Assembly: GCF_004564355.1 (NCBI RefSeq)
Contig: NZ_CP038266.1
Location: forward strand, 2,666,001 to 2,730,000
Direction: 5' to 3'
Source of the DNA: Microbacterium wangchenii
GTDB taxonomy: Bacteria > Actinomycetota > Actinomycetes > Actinomycetales > Microbacteriaceae
DNA: 64,000 nt
Positions 42,400 through 52,212 of this stretch are shown piece by piece. The notes below the pieces were generated by a model that was given only the letters and a program-made list of their open reading frames with translations, was not told the origin of the DNA and ran no database searches. Positions within the stretch are counted from its first letter, which is position 1, and each line of letters begins with the position of its first letter. The translations under genes and the position numbers were made by a program.

Positions 42400-44148
42400 C
42401 TGGCTCACCACAACGACGCCGTCACCGGATGGTGGCGTGGGCTCAGCCTGCGCGCCAAGGTGACCGGCGTGACCGTGGGCCTGCTCGCGATCGGGCTGGT
42501 CTCGGCCGGATTCGGAACGATGGCCTTCCTCCGCACCACCCTCACGGCGTCGCTGGACGACTCGCTGCGGCAACTGGCGTCCTCGGATGCCGCGCTGTCG
42601 GTCCTGGACGTGCAGAACTCCGGCGGCACCCTGCGCTTCACCGAGGACGAGGAAGCGGCCCCGACCGACATCTTCGTGGCGATCTACGATCCGACAGGCC
42701 AGTTCCTCATCGCGGCCGGCGGTGACGGCACGACCGCTCCGCCGGAATTCCCCTCGACCTACACGCTTCAGAAGACGCAGTTGCAGGGCCTCACTCCCTT
42801 CGCGCTGCCGAGCACCGGCAGCGGACCGCCGTTTCACGCGGCCGTCGACGTGCTGGCCGTCGACGGCGTCAGCGCGCTGTACACGCAGATGGTCGCCGTG
42901 TCCCTGGGACCCACCGAACGGGTCGTGGCCGCCTACGTCGGCATCTACAGCATCCTCGCCCTCCTCATCCTCATCGCCAGCGCCCTCCTGACGCGGTGGC
43001 TCGTGACCCTGACCTTCCGCGGCCTCGGTCAGGTGGAGGCCACCGCGATGTCGATCGCGGGAGGGGACTTCAGCCAGCGGATGTCGGACGTGGTCCCCGG
43101 CACCGAGGTCGGGCGACTGAAGACCGCCATCAACACGATGCTGGACCGGGTGGATGCGGCGATCCGCCAGCGCGACGCGACCGTCGGGCAGATGCGCCGG
43201 TTCATCGGCGACGCGAGCCATGAGCTGCGCACCCCCCTGGTGACGGTGCGCGGCTACGCCGAGCTGTACCGCATGGGAGCCATCCGCGGCGACGAGGAGG
43301 TCGCGCAGTCGATGGAGCGCATCGAGAAGGAGGCGATCCGCATGGGGGTGCTCGTGGAGGACCTCCTCGCGCTGGCGCGCCTGGACGAGCAGCGGGGCGT
43401 GGTCATCCAGCCGGTGGATCTGCGCCCCATCGCCCGCGACGCCGCGCTCGATCTGCGGGCGGCGTCGCCGCAGCGCGAAGTGACCGTCGAGGACACCTCC
43501 GCGTACGGAGGGCCGCGTGTGACGATGTCGATCACGGTCGACCCGCCCGCCGAGACGCCCGAAGACGACACCTCCGGCGAGCCGCGCCGGCGCACGACTT
43601 CTGCGACCTCCGCCATCGCGCTGGCGGGGGCGACGCTGTCGCGTCTGCGTCGCCGGCCCCGCGGCGCCGGTGACGCCGACGAGGCGGCGGACGCGCCGGC
43701 AGCTCCGGCGACCGCGCCGGTGCGCACGGTTCCCGTCGAACCCGTCGTGCTCGGAGATGAGAACCGCATCCGCCAAGTCGTGGCCAATCTGCTGGGCAAC
43801 GCGCGCCGGTTCACCGGCGAGGACTCCCCCATCGAACTGCGCGTGGGGGTCTCCGCGGCCGACGAGACCGGGTGGATCGAGGTCATCGACCACGGCGAAG
43901 GCATCCCGGAGCAGATCCGCGACCAGATCTTCCAGCGGTTCTGGCGCGCCGACACCTCGCGGGCGCGGGAGACCGGCGGCTCCGGGCTCGGCCTGTCGAT
44001 CGTCGCCTCGATCGTGCAGGCGCTGCATGGCACCGTGTCGGTGCGCGACACCCCCGGCGGCGGAGCGACGTTCCGCGTCGCACTGCCGCTGGCACCGCCC
44101 TCCGCCGACGAGGTCGCCGACACGCGTCCGCTGCCGCGCCAGCGCTGA
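42400..44148 (+). CDS. Membrane sensor histidine kinase
   Basis: About 582 residues. Transmembrane helix 1 (about 21-43), an extracellular sensor region (about 44-180), helix 2 (about 185-205) and HAMP (AGGDFSQRMSDVVPGTEVGRL) lead to HisKA (FIGDASHELRTPLVTVRGY, phospho-His), N box RQVVANLLGNARRF, G1 DHGEGIPE and G2 GGSGLGLS. A 75-residue low-complexity insert lies between HisKA and the ATPase domain. No ATG, GTG or TTG exists between the response-regulator stop and GTG 42460, which would cut into the first helix. CTG 42400, with GGAAGAAG five bases upstream, is therefore the best start and is unusual. Confidence 0.83.
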   Translation: MAHHNDAVTGWWRGLSLRAKVTGVTVGLLAIGLVSAGFGTMAFLRTTLTASLDDSLRQLASSDAALSVLDVQNSGGTLRFTEDEEAAPTDIFVAIYDPTGQFLIAAGGDGTTAPPEFPSTYTLQKTQLQGLTPFALPSTGSGPPFHAAVDVLAVDGVSALYTQMVAVSLGPTERVVAAYVGIYSILALLILIASALLTRWLVTLTFRGLGQVEATAMSIAGGDFSQRMSDVVPGTEVGRLKTAINTMLDRVDAAIRQRDATVGQMRRFIGDASHELRTPLVTVRGYAELYRMGAIRGDEEVAQSMERIEKEAIRMGVLVEDLLALARLDEQRGVVIQPVDLRPIARDAALDLRAASPQREVTVEDTSAYGGPRVTMSITVDPPAETPEDDTSGEPRRRTTSATSAIALAGATLSRLRRRPRGAGDADEAADAPAAPATAPVRTVPVEPVVLGDENRIRQVVANLLGNARRFTGEDSPIELRVGVSAADETGWIEVIDHGEGIPEQIRDQIFQRFWRADTSRARETGGSGLGLSIVASIVQALHGTVSVRDTPGGGATFRVALPLAPPSADEVADTRPLPRQR

Positions 44149-44261
44149 GTCTCCTCCACAGGGAGCCCGACCGAGGGCGGTGTGCACGAGCACGCCGCAC
44201 CGCGCCCGTGCCCGCGGGCCGGCGCCCTAACGTGGCGGGACGTACTCGAAAGGAGCCTCCC

Positions 44262-44549
44262 ATGGCCGTCTTCTCCGTCGACAGCGATGCCGTCTTCACC
44301 GCGTCGGGCGCGATCCGCGCGACCGTCGATCGCTTGGAAAGCGAATCCGCCGCGCTGCTGTCGCAGCTCACTCAGCTCCAGGGCTCCTGGACGGGCGCGG
44401 CCTCGGCGGCGTTCTCCGGCGTCGTGGAGCGGTGGCGCGCGACGCAGCGCGAGGTCGCCGCCGCTCTGGCCGAGATCGACGGTGCGCTCACCGTCGCCGG
44501 GCGCCAGTACGCCGAGGTGGAGCAGGCCAGCACGAGCCTCTTCCGCTGA
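44262..44549 (+). CDS. WXG100-family (ESX-type) protein
   Basis: 95 residues, the family size. Two helices are joined by the WTG turn (QLQGSWTGAASAAFSGVVERW), and the C-terminus carries YAEVEQA, close to the YxxxD/E export signal. These proteins form helical hairpins that are exported by type VII secretion, often as dimers. AAGGAG precedes the ATG. No ESX machinery gene (EccC, mycosin) or second WXG100 gene is nearby; it is an orphan whose export would rely on a distant system. Confidence 0.9.
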   Translation: MAVFSVDSDAVFTASGAIRATVDRLESESAALLSQLTQLQGSWTGAASAAFSGVVERWRATQREVAAALAEIDGALTVAGRQYAEVEQASTSLFR

Positions 44550-44587
44550 GCCTCCCGGATCGCCCGGCCCGACACGGCCGGGAACGG

Positions 44588-44621
44588 CAGAAGGGCCCCC
44601 TCCGCAGAGGGGGCCCTTCTG
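44588..44621. terminator. Bidirectional terminator between the WXG100 gene and groEL
   Basis: A perfect 15-bp stem (44588-44602 with 44607-44621) and CGCA loop lie between the convergent stops, about 40 bp after one and 22 bp after the other. Confidence 0.88.
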
Positions 44622-44642
44622 TGCGTCAGACGCGGAGCGGAC

Positions 44643-46292
<1,650 letters not shown>

Positions 46293-46300
46293 TCAGTCTG

Positions 46301-46327
46301 TTAGCACTCCACAAAGACGAGTGCTAA
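46301..46327. promoter_or_regulatory. CIRCE element 1 (perfect)
   Basis: TTAGCACTC-N9-GAGTGCTAA matches the CIRCE consensus exactly and lies 39 bp before the groEL start. It is the HrcA operator. Confidence 0.95.
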
Positions 46328-46330
46328 GCC

Positions 46331-46360
46331 ATTCTGGCACTCGCCCCATGCGAGTGCAAG
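46331..46360 (-). promoter_or_regulatory. groEL promoter with second, imperfect CIRCE
   Basis: CTGGCACTC-N9-GAGTGCAAG (46334-46360) keeps the core GGCACTC/GAGTGC arms and 9-bp spacer. It overlaps a reverse-strand promoter TTGCAC (46359-46354), 17 bp, CAGAAT (46336-46331). The two CIRCE copies are seven bases apart edge to edge, so HrcA could bind in tandem. Confidence 0.75.
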
Positions 46361-46409
46361 CTGCGACCGTGTGCGCGCGTCGCTCGGCACGCGCGCACGG
46401 GAACGCGAA

Positions 46410-46476
46410 GGAGGCGGCATCCCGCGGCGACTCCGGGCGCCCTCGCCCGCGGGAGTCACTGCGCGATGCCGCCTCC
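46410..46476 (-). terminator. Large nested hairpin after cspA-like gene
   Basis: A 12-bp outer stem (GGAGGCGGCATC, 46410-46421, with GATGCCGCCTCC, 46465-46476) encloses further complementary segments (GACTCC/GGAGTC, GGGCG/CGCCC). It starts 24 bp after the cold-shock stop. It probably terminates that transcript before it reaches the groEL control region, though it lacks a T tract. Confidence 0.65.
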
Positions 46477-46499
46477 GAACGAGACGCGCGCGAACGGCG

Positions 46500-46700
46500 T
46501 CAGAGGACGCGCACTGCTTCGGCCTGAGGGCCCTTCTGGCCGGCGCCGACGGTGAACTCGACCGCCTGCCCCTCCTCGAGAACCCGGAACCCGGTCATGT
46601 CGATGTTGGAGTAGTGAACGAAGACGTCCTCTCCGTCGCCGGAGGTGATGAAGCCGAAACCCTTCTCGGCGTTGAACCATTTGACGGTGCCCTGGGCCAT
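46500..46700 (-). CDS. cspA: Cold-shock protein (CspA family)
   Basis: 66 residues. RNP1 ([11 protein letters not shown]) and RNP2 (DVFVHYSNI) are intact and the start [14 protein letters not shown] is canonical. CAGGAGAAGAAGAGC precedes the ATG at 46700. It is the second full-length CspA in the window and resembles the common actinobacterial CspA more closely than the copy at 13221. Confidence 0.94.
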   Translation of the reverse strand: MAQGTVKWFNAEKGFGFITSGDGEDVFVHYSNIDMTGFRVLEEGQAVEFTVGAGQKGPQAEAVRVL

Positions 46701-46833
46701 GCTCTTCTTCTCCTGATGCTGTCGGACGCAGGTCATCGTATCCACGGCGCAGAAGGGCGCGACCCCTCGCCGGGCAACTGTTGACACGCCCGCATCGAAG
46801 TGTTTACCGCCCGGAAACACGCGGGCGACGGCC

Positions 46834-47412
46834 TCAGGGCGCGGGGGTGTCGACCCGGTCGAGTCCGATGACGACGGTGAGCTGACGCCCGGCCTCGTCC
46901 TCCTCGGTCTCGAGGTCGTCCGGTGGCAGGTACTGGGCGCTCAGCGCGATCTCGGCCCCGCCGATCGTCTCGGCCAGCCCCAGCGCGGCCGCCTCGTCCG
47001 CTTCCTGGGCGTAGTAGACGGTGGTGGTGGGGAAATCGGTGGCTCCCGCGGCGCCTGCGGTGACCGCATCCGCCGACCAGCCGGCGGTGATGACGACATC
47101 GCGGATCTGGGTTGCGAGCCCTTCTTGCGGCGTCGCGTTGAGCACCAGGACGGGGTAGGTGGTGTCGACGACGGGCTCGACGACGGGGGCCGGCTCGGTG
47201 GTGGGCACCGGCTCAGGTGCCAGCGAGATCCGCCCCGACATCACGAGGGAGCCGAAGATGCCGGCCACGACGAGGACGACGGTGGCCACGGCAGCCCACA
47301 GGAACACCATCCCGCCGCGCATGCGCGGATTCTCCGCACGATGGGCGCCGACGCGGCCCGTGCTGGGGGCGAGGTCGTCGAAACGGTCGCGCGGGTACGT
47401 CGTTCGAGCCAC
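46834..47412 (-). CDS. LytR C-terminal (LytR_C) domain protein
   Basis: 192 residues. A polar N-terminus and one transmembrane helix ([23 protein letters not shown], about 36-58) precede a Pro/Val-rich linker and a LytR_C domain ([21 protein letters not shown], ...[30 protein letters not shown]). It lacks the LytR-CpsA-Psr phosphotransferase domain. Such proteins sit outside the membrane and may assist wall-polymer ligases. It is just downstream of a DUF3263 gene; that pairing is common in Actinobacteria. Confidence 0.85.
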   Translation of the reverse strand: MARTTYPRDRFDDLAPSTGRVGAHRAENPRMRGGMVFLWAAVATVVLVVAGIFGSLVMSGRISLAPEPVPTTEPAPVVEPVVDTTYPVLVLNATPQEGLATQIRDVVITAGWSADAVTAGAAGATDFPTTTVYYAQEADEAAALGLAETIGGAEIALSAQYLPPDDLETEEDEAGRQLTVVIGLDRVDTPAP

Positions 47413-47443
47413 CCCCCGATGCTACCGGGCCGTCCCCGCCCGA

Positions 47444-47689
47444 TCAGCGAACGCCGGCGCGGGCGGCGCGGGTCGCGGCGCGCTCGTCGCGGAGCCGCCG
47501 CAGCCGCCGTACGAGCAGCGGATCGTGCTCGAGCGCTTCGGCGGTGTCGATCAGACGGCCGAGCAGCTGGTAGTACCGTGCGGGGGGCATGGCGAACTCG
47601 GCACGGATCGCCTCCTCCTTCGCACCGCCGTGGCGGCGCCACTCCGCTTCGAAGGCGAGCAGCGCACGGTCGCGGTCGGAGAGGGGCAC
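47444..47689 (-). CDS. DUF3263 protein
   Basis: 81 residues, small and basic. It begins MPLSDRDRALLAFEAEWRRHGGAKEEAIRAEF and contains MPPARYYQLLGRLIDTAEAL, the conserved core of DUF3263, which looks like a helix-turn-helix. A DNA-binding role is therefore plausible but unproven. It lies 31 bp upstream of the LytR_C gene on the same strand, and this synteny is conserved in the phylum. Confidence 0.83.
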   Translation of the reverse strand: MPLSDRDRALLAFEAEWRRHGGAKEEAIRAEFAMPPARYYQLLGRLIDTAEALEHDPLLVRRLRRLRDERAATRAARAGVR

Positions 47690-47698
47690 TCCTCCACG

Positions 47699-48688
47699 CT
47701 AAGCCCGGTGGTGCCCTGCACCCGGGAGCCACTCCACACACGCGCCGAGTGGATCCACCGCCGCCAGGATGTCGCCGTCCAGCGCGAGTGCGAATCCCCC
47801 CGGCCATGGTGCCGGGACGGATGACCAGCCCTCGTGCAGCGCGGGTTCGTCGATCGTGATCCACCGGCCCGCCGCCCGCGCCGCCTCGATCACGGCGCTC
47901 CGGCCGGCGCGGGGAATGTGGGCGAGCACCCCCGGGGTGGTGACCACGAGCGTGGCCTCCCGCGGTGCGCGGGCGGCAGCGGCGGCGAGCGCGTCGGCGG
48001 CGTCGCCGGCGATCAGCAGCGGCGGATCGGCCGCCGCCACCGCCAGCGCGGCTTCCACCCGCTCGCGCCGGCCCTCCTCGCCCGGCCACACCAGGCCGGT
48101 CAGCCAGGCGCGATCCCGAGGGTCGCGGGCGTCGAGCGGATCGAGGTCGATCCCGGCCCGCCACACCACCTCCGGCATCCGCAGCGCGGGGTCACCCGTC
48201 AGCCGGCTGCCCAGCACCACCGGCGCGGGACCTGCGGGAGGGTCGATCCGGCGCACGCCGTGCCCCGTCTCGTACCGGTAGGAGTAGCGGTCGGGGTACA
48301 GACACAGCCCTGCGCTGGCCCCCACCTCCAGCAGCGCGATCGGACCCTCGATGAGACTCAGCGCGGGAAGGAGCGCCGCGCAGCGCAGCGGTTCGTTGGT
48401 CTGGATGCGGCGGGCCGCGCATTCGGCGACGACCTCGTCGGCGTGCGCCCGCAGCCAGGCCGCCCACCGGGGGAATGCGGCCTCGGGGGCTCCCAGCATC
48501 CGGGTGACGGCGAAGACGAGCGGCGGTTGCCGGTGGGTCGCGGGGATCCGGGTGAGGATCCGCGCCGTCGCCGCGTCCGCCACGACCCCCGCCGCCCACT
48601 CCGCGTACAGCGCCGAGCGGCCGGGCGCCTCCTCCCGCGCGAAGCGGTCGTAGCGGGCGATCACGGCGTCGAACTCGGGTGTGCCCAC
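47699..48688 (-). CDS. DUF2332 protein
   Basis: 329 residues. The pattern matches DUF2332: an N-terminal helical part (FDAVIARYDRFAREEAPGRSALYAEW), RIQTNEPLRCAALLPAL, LLEVGASAGLCLYPDRYSYRY and a C-terminal ITIDEPALHEGWSS. The EVGASAGL segment looks like a SAM-binding glycine motif, so a methyltransferase-like fold is possible. No function is established for the family. It is separate from the DUF3263 gene by only nine bases, so they may be co-transcribed. Confidence 0.83.
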   Translation of the reverse strand: MGTPEFDAVIARYDRFAREEAPGRSALYAEWAAGVVADAATARILTRIPATHRQPPLVFAVTRMLGAPEAAFPRWAAWLRAHADEVVAECAARRIQTNEPLRCAALLPALSLIEGPIALLEVGASAGLCLYPDRYSYRYETGHGVRRIDPPAGPAPVVLGSRLTGDPALRMPEVVWRAGIDLDPLDARDPRDRAWLTGLVWPGEEGRRERVEAALAVAAADPPLLIAGDAADALAAAAARAPREATLVVTTPGVLAHIPRAGRSAVIEAARAAGRWITIDEPALHEGWSSVPAPWPGGFALALDGDILAAVDPLGACVEWLPGAGHHRA

Positions 48689-48762
48689 TCCGGCATTATC
48701 CGCTGCGAGCGACCGGGGTGCCGCGGGTTCGGGTTGAATGGAGGAAGAGAGGACACACCCCC

Positions 48763-49170
48763 ATGAGCTATTCCGTTGACAAGACCGACGAGCAGTGGCG
48801 CGCCGAGCTGGACCCCCAGCAGTACGCCGTGCTGCGTCAGGCCGGCACCGAGCCCGCGTGGAGCGGTGAGCTCCTGAACGAAGAGCGCGCCGGCCTGTAC
48901 GCGTGTGCGGCCTGCGGCGCGGAGCTGTTCCAGAGCGGGACGAAGTTCGATTCGCACTGCGGCTGGCCGAGCTTCTACGAATCGGTGCGTCCCGAAGCGG
49001 TCGAGCTCATCGAAGACCGCAGCCACGGCATGGTGCGCACCGAGGTGCGCTGCGCGAACTGCGGCTCCCACCTCGGCCACGTCTTCCCCGACGGCTTCGG
49101 CACGCCCACGGGCGACCGGTACTGCATGAACTCCCTCGCATTGGAGTTCTCTCCCGAGTCCGAGGCGTGA
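48763..49170 (+). CDS. msrB: Peptide-methionine (R)-S-oxide reductase MsrB
   Basis: 135 residues. Zinc-binding CAACG and CANCG, the GWPSFYES motif, and the catalytic RYCMNS near residue 120 are all present, as is the FDSHCGWPS region. The enzyme reduces methionine-R-sulfoxide in proteins and is recycled by thioredoxin. GAGGAAGAGAGG upstream gives a ribosome site. The stop overlaps the next gene's GTG (GTGA), so it is coupled to a nitroreductase-like gene, suggesting a shared oxidative-stress role. Confidence 0.96.
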   Translation: MSYSVDKTDEQWRAELDPQQYAVLRQAGTEPAWSGELLNEERAGLYACAACGAELFQSGTKFDSHCGWPSFYESVRPEAVELIEDRSHGMVRTEVRCANCGSHLGHVFPDGFGTPTGDRYCMNSLALEFSPESEA

Positions 49171-49826
49171 CCCTCCCCGAGCCCTCTTCGCCCGCCGAGG
49201 CGGCCACCGGAACCCCCGAGCGCGGGGGCTCCGCGTTGGAGGCCGTCCGGGCACGCCGGTCGTGGTCGCGCGTGACCGACGAGGCGCCCACGCGCTCCGA
49301 GTTGGAGGCCCTCGTGTCGGCGGCCGGACGCGTCGCCGACCATTCGTCGCTGCGTCCATGGCGGCTCATCGAGCTGCGCGGCGCGGATCGCGAACGGCTG
49401 GGTCGCGCCATCCACAAGGCGCTCGGCCAGGACGGCAGCTCGACCAAGCCGCTGCGCGCGCCGCTGCTCGTGGCGATCGTGGTCAGCTACCGCAAGAGCG
49501 ACAAGGTGCCGCGCTGGGAGCAGGAGGCGGTGGCCGCGGGCGTCGCCCACACGCTGAGCCTGCTGTTGGACGAGGCCGGCTGGGGGGTCATCTGGCGCAC
49601 GGGGCACTACACGCGCAGCAAGGCGGTCGCCAAGGCGCACGGGCTCGGCAAGGACGAGGCACTCCTGGGCTGGCTCTATGTCGGCGGGAAACCGGACACC
49701 GAGCGCGGCGGGCCGCGCAAGGGCGTGGATGCGGCGGCACACCTGACCCCGATGCCGGGGAAGTCCAGCCGGGGGTCGAAGAAGAACGCCGCCGACGCCG
49801 CGAAGGACGAATCGACCGCGCTCTAA
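49167..49826 (+). CDS. Nitroreductase-family protein
   Basis: 219 residues. The N-terminal ALEAVRARRSWSRVTDEAPTRSEL, with FMN-phosphate contacts RRS, HSSLRPWRLIEL and the C-terminal DEALLGWLYVGGKP are typical of flavin nitroreductases, which reduce nitro compounds or quinones with NAD(P)H. A basic tail (KGVDAAAHLTPMPGKSSRGSKKNAADAAKDE) is an extra. GTG 49167 overlaps the msrB stop. It ends overlapping the convergent YdcZ gene by 4 bp. Confidence 0.88.
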   Translation: MTLPEPSSPAEAATGTPERGGSALEAVRARRSWSRVTDEAPTRSELEALVSAAGRVADHSSLRPWRLIELRGADRERLGRAIHKALGQDGSSTKPLRAPLLVAIVVSYRKSDKVPRWEQEAVAAGVAHTLSLLLDEAGWGVIWRTGHYTRSKAVAKAHGLGKDEALLGWLYVGGKPDTERGGPRKGVDAAAHLTPMPGKSSRGSKKNAADAAKDESTAL

Positions 49827-50791
49827 CCCGCCGCGGGGCGCCGGCGGCGTCGGACCACGACGATCGCGACACCCGCGAAGGCGATCACGACGGCGGCGAG
49901 CGCGACCGGCAGCGGCGGTCCCGAGGGCGCGGGCCAGATCGCATCGAGCGCGACCGACATCGCCAGGAGCCCCACCACCGAGCCGAGGCCCAGCAGCAGC
50001 ACACCCGTGACGCGCACGATCGCTGCCGACAGGAAGATGTAGATCACACCGATCACACCGCCGAGGTAGAGCCACGGGTCCGCCGGCAGGGTGCGCGGTG
50101 CTCCGGCGGAGGAGATGTGCACCGCCGCGGCGATCCCGAGCACGACCGTGCCCCCGGCGAAGTTCACCAGCGTGGCGGTGAGGGGGTTGCCGACCCGCTG
50201 CCCCAGGCGCCCATTGGTCCCCTGCTGCCAGGCGATTCCCGCCCCCGCGAGCACCGGCAGCACGAGCATCCAGAGCGGCGGCGCCGTGGCGATCCCCACG
50301 ACGCACACGATGACGCCCGTCACCGCCAGCGCGCCGCCCACCAGACGGGGCATGGTGACGGCCACCACTCCCCCGGGCCCGTACCCGATCCGGTCCAGGA
50401 CGAGTCCGTTGAGGGTCTGCCCGGCGACGACGCCCACGGTGAACAGCGCCACGCCGATCGTGGCGACCGTGAGCCCCTGCGTCGCGACGGTGAGAGCGCC
50501 GGCGAGCCCGCCCAGCAGCATCCATGCCGGCACGGTGCCGCCGCGGATGCCGCGGACCAGGCGCAGGGCGCCGGCCCGCCCGGAAGGAAGCACCGCCGTG
50601 AGAGCGAGCAGGACGACCAGACCGGATCCGAAGGAGATCACGGCGGCGGTGTAGCCGTCGCCGATCGCCTCACCCAGTGATCCGTTGATGCGGGCCTGCA
50701 GCGCCGTCAGCACGCCCACGACCACGGCCGCGGCCACAGCGAGCCACAGCGGGATCGGCCGGGGCCGGTCTGCTCGGGCGTGCTCGGTCAC
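49823..50791 (-). CDS. YdcZ/DMT-family membrane transporter
   Basis: 322 residues with ten hydrophobic helices in two related halves: LTALQARINGSLGEAIGDGYTAAVISFGSG at the start and AWQQGTNGRLGQRVGNPLTATLVNFAGG in the second half. The repeated NG-LG motif is the YdcZ (DMT_YdcZ) family signature. These transporters have unknown cargo. The stop overlaps the convergent nitroreductase by 4 bp. Confidence 0.85.
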   Translation of the reverse strand: MTEHARADRPRPIPLWLAVAAAVVVGVLTALQARINGSLGEAIGDGYTAAVISFGSGLVVLLALTAVLPSGRAGALRLVRGIRGGTVPAWMLLGGLAGALTVATQGLTVATIGVALFTVGVVAGQTLNGLVLDRIGYGPGGVVAVTMPRLVGGALAVTGVIVCVVGIATAPPLWMLVLPVLAGAGIAWQQGTNGRLGQRVGNPLTATLVNFAGGTVVLGIAAAVHISSAGAPRTLPADPWLYLGGVIGVIYIFLSAAIVRVTGVLLLGLGSVVGLLAMSVALDAIWPAPSGPPLPVALAAVVIAFAGVAIVVVRRRRRPAAG

Positions 50792-50843
50792 CGGACGATG
50801 CTACGGCCTGCCGGCGGGCCGGCCCGACCGGGCCGCGTCCACG

Positions 50844-51635
50844 TCAGGCTGCACGCAGCTCGCCGCGGACGATCGAGTCACCGGAGTGCTGGGGGTCGCC
50901 GTCTTCGGGCTCCAGCGACACGTCTACGAGCACGTACTCGTCGATGTCGATGTCGGGCGGGATGGGGAAGGTCCCCTCGCTGCCCTCCAGAGTGCCGAGG
51001 CTCACCAGCGCGGTGGCATCGGCGGTGATGAGCCACACCTCCCGCGACCCTTCCCCCGTGTCGGCATCGGCATCGAGGGTGACGCGCACGACCCGCTCGC
51101 GGTCGTCCGTCTCGATCACGGTCGCCGATCCCCGCGCGCCGGGGTGCGCCGGGAACGCGTCGAGCGAGGCCGCCGCCACTTCGACCGGCTGGCTGGGGCG
51201 CACCGCCACCCCGATCCCGACGATCACGAGCAGCAGGGCGACGCTGGCGGCGAGGGTGAACAGCATCCGCGTGCGCCCTCGCGGCGGTGGCGATCCTGCG
51301 CCGGCTGCCGGGGAGGAGGGTGCGGCGGGCGGAGTCGCCGGCGGGGCGGGTGCGGATGCGGCGGGTGCGGATGCCGCACCGGAAGCTGCGGGAGGTTCGG
51401 CGGGCGGGTCGGCTCGGGGAGCGGAGATGTCGGCGAGGATCCCCTCCCAGACCCGCTCCGGAGGCGTCTCCCACTCGCCCACATCGACGGTGGAGCGCCC
51501 GACCGACACGGCGAAGGCCAGCTCGTCCAGCTCCGCGGCGCACTGCGGGCAGTCGTCGAGGTGCGAGCGTTCGCCGTCTTCGGCGTTCTCGCCGATGGCG
51601 AGCAGCGCCATCCGCTCCGGGTCAAGGTGCGACAT
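50844..51635 (-). CDS. Anti-sigma factor (RskA-type)
   Basis: 263 residues. An N-terminal zinc anti-sigma helix has HLDDCPQCAAELDELAF (HxxxCxxC). A Pro/Ala/Ser-rich linker, one membrane helix (LFTLAASVALLLVIVGIGVAV, about residues 124-144) and an extracellular RskA C-domain (EVWLITADATALVSLGTLEGSEGTF) follow. It should hold the ECF sigma factor encoded just upstream and release it by proteolysis in response to an outside signal. It overlaps the sigma gene by 14 bp, giving strict coupling. Confidence 0.9.
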   Translation of the reverse strand: MSHLDPERMALLAIGENAEDGERSHLDDCPQCAAELDELAFAVSVGRSTVDVGEWETPPERVWEGILADISAPRADPPAEPPAASGAASAPAASAPAPPATPPAAPSSPAAGAGSPPPRGRTRMLFTLAASVALLLVIVGIGVAVRPSQPVEVAAASLDAFPAHPGARGSATVIETDDRERVVRVTLDADADTGEGSREVWLITADATALVSLGTLEGSEGTFPIPPDIDIDEYVLVDVSLEPEDGDPQHSGDSIVRGELRAA

Positions 51636-52212
51636 GACTGACCTCCAATCGGCGTCGTAGGCGGGTGAGACTTCGGCGGATATGACTTTTCACCGTGCCC
51701 AGCGGCAGCTGCAGGCGGTGTGCGATCTGATCGTGGGTCAGATCGTCGTAGAACGCCAATCGGATGACGGCGCGCGCATCCGGTTCCAGGCGTTCGATCT
51801 CATCGGCGAGGAGCAGTCGGTCACCCAGGTCGATCTCGGGGACCACGAGCGCCTCGGGGTCGGTGAGGCGCTGCAGCTCATCCTGGGCGGCCGCGACGCG
51901 CGCACGCGCCTCGCGGACGTCGGCGATGCGGCGCTTGGCGATGGCGACCAGCCACGTCGACAGACCGGCGCGGGCCGGATCGAAGGACTCACGGGAGTTC
52001 CAGGCCGAAACGAAGGTGCGTTGCGTCGCGTCCTCGGCGTCGCCGCGGTCGCCCAGCGCGCGCAGAGCCAGGGTGAACACCAGGGGCGACCAGCGGCGGT
52101 AGATCGCTTCCAGGGCGCGCTCATCGCCCGCCTGGAAACGACCGGCCACGTCGAGTTCGTCCTCGTCGGGCACCCCTGCCTCTTTCGTCGTCTGCGCCTG
52201 GAGCATGTCCAC
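51622..52212 (-). CDS. ECF sigma factor (SigK-like)
   Basis: 196 residues. Region 2 (LEAIYRRWSPLVFTLALRALGDRGDAEDATQRTFVSAW) and region 4 (EPDARAVIRLAFYDDLTHDQIAHRLQLPLGTVKSHIRRSL) are complete. Together with a RskA-type anti-sigma it resembles the SigK/RskA pair. The start codon is GTG or ATG within GTGGACATG; 52212 is used. It abuts the sortase gene (last base of its stop 52213), so the operon is DUF4397, sortase, sigma, anti-sigma. The target promoters are not identified; self-control is likely. Confidence 0.9.
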   Translation of the reverse strand: MDMLQAQTTKEAGVPDEDELDVAGRFQAGDERALEAIYRRWSPLVFTLALRALGDRGDAEDATQRTFVSAWNSRESFDPARAGLSTWLVAIAKRRIADVREARARVAAAQDELQRLTDPEALVVPEIDLGDRLLLADEIERLEPDARAVIRLAFYDDLTHDQIAHRLQLPLGTVKSHIRRSLTRLRRRLEVSHVAP

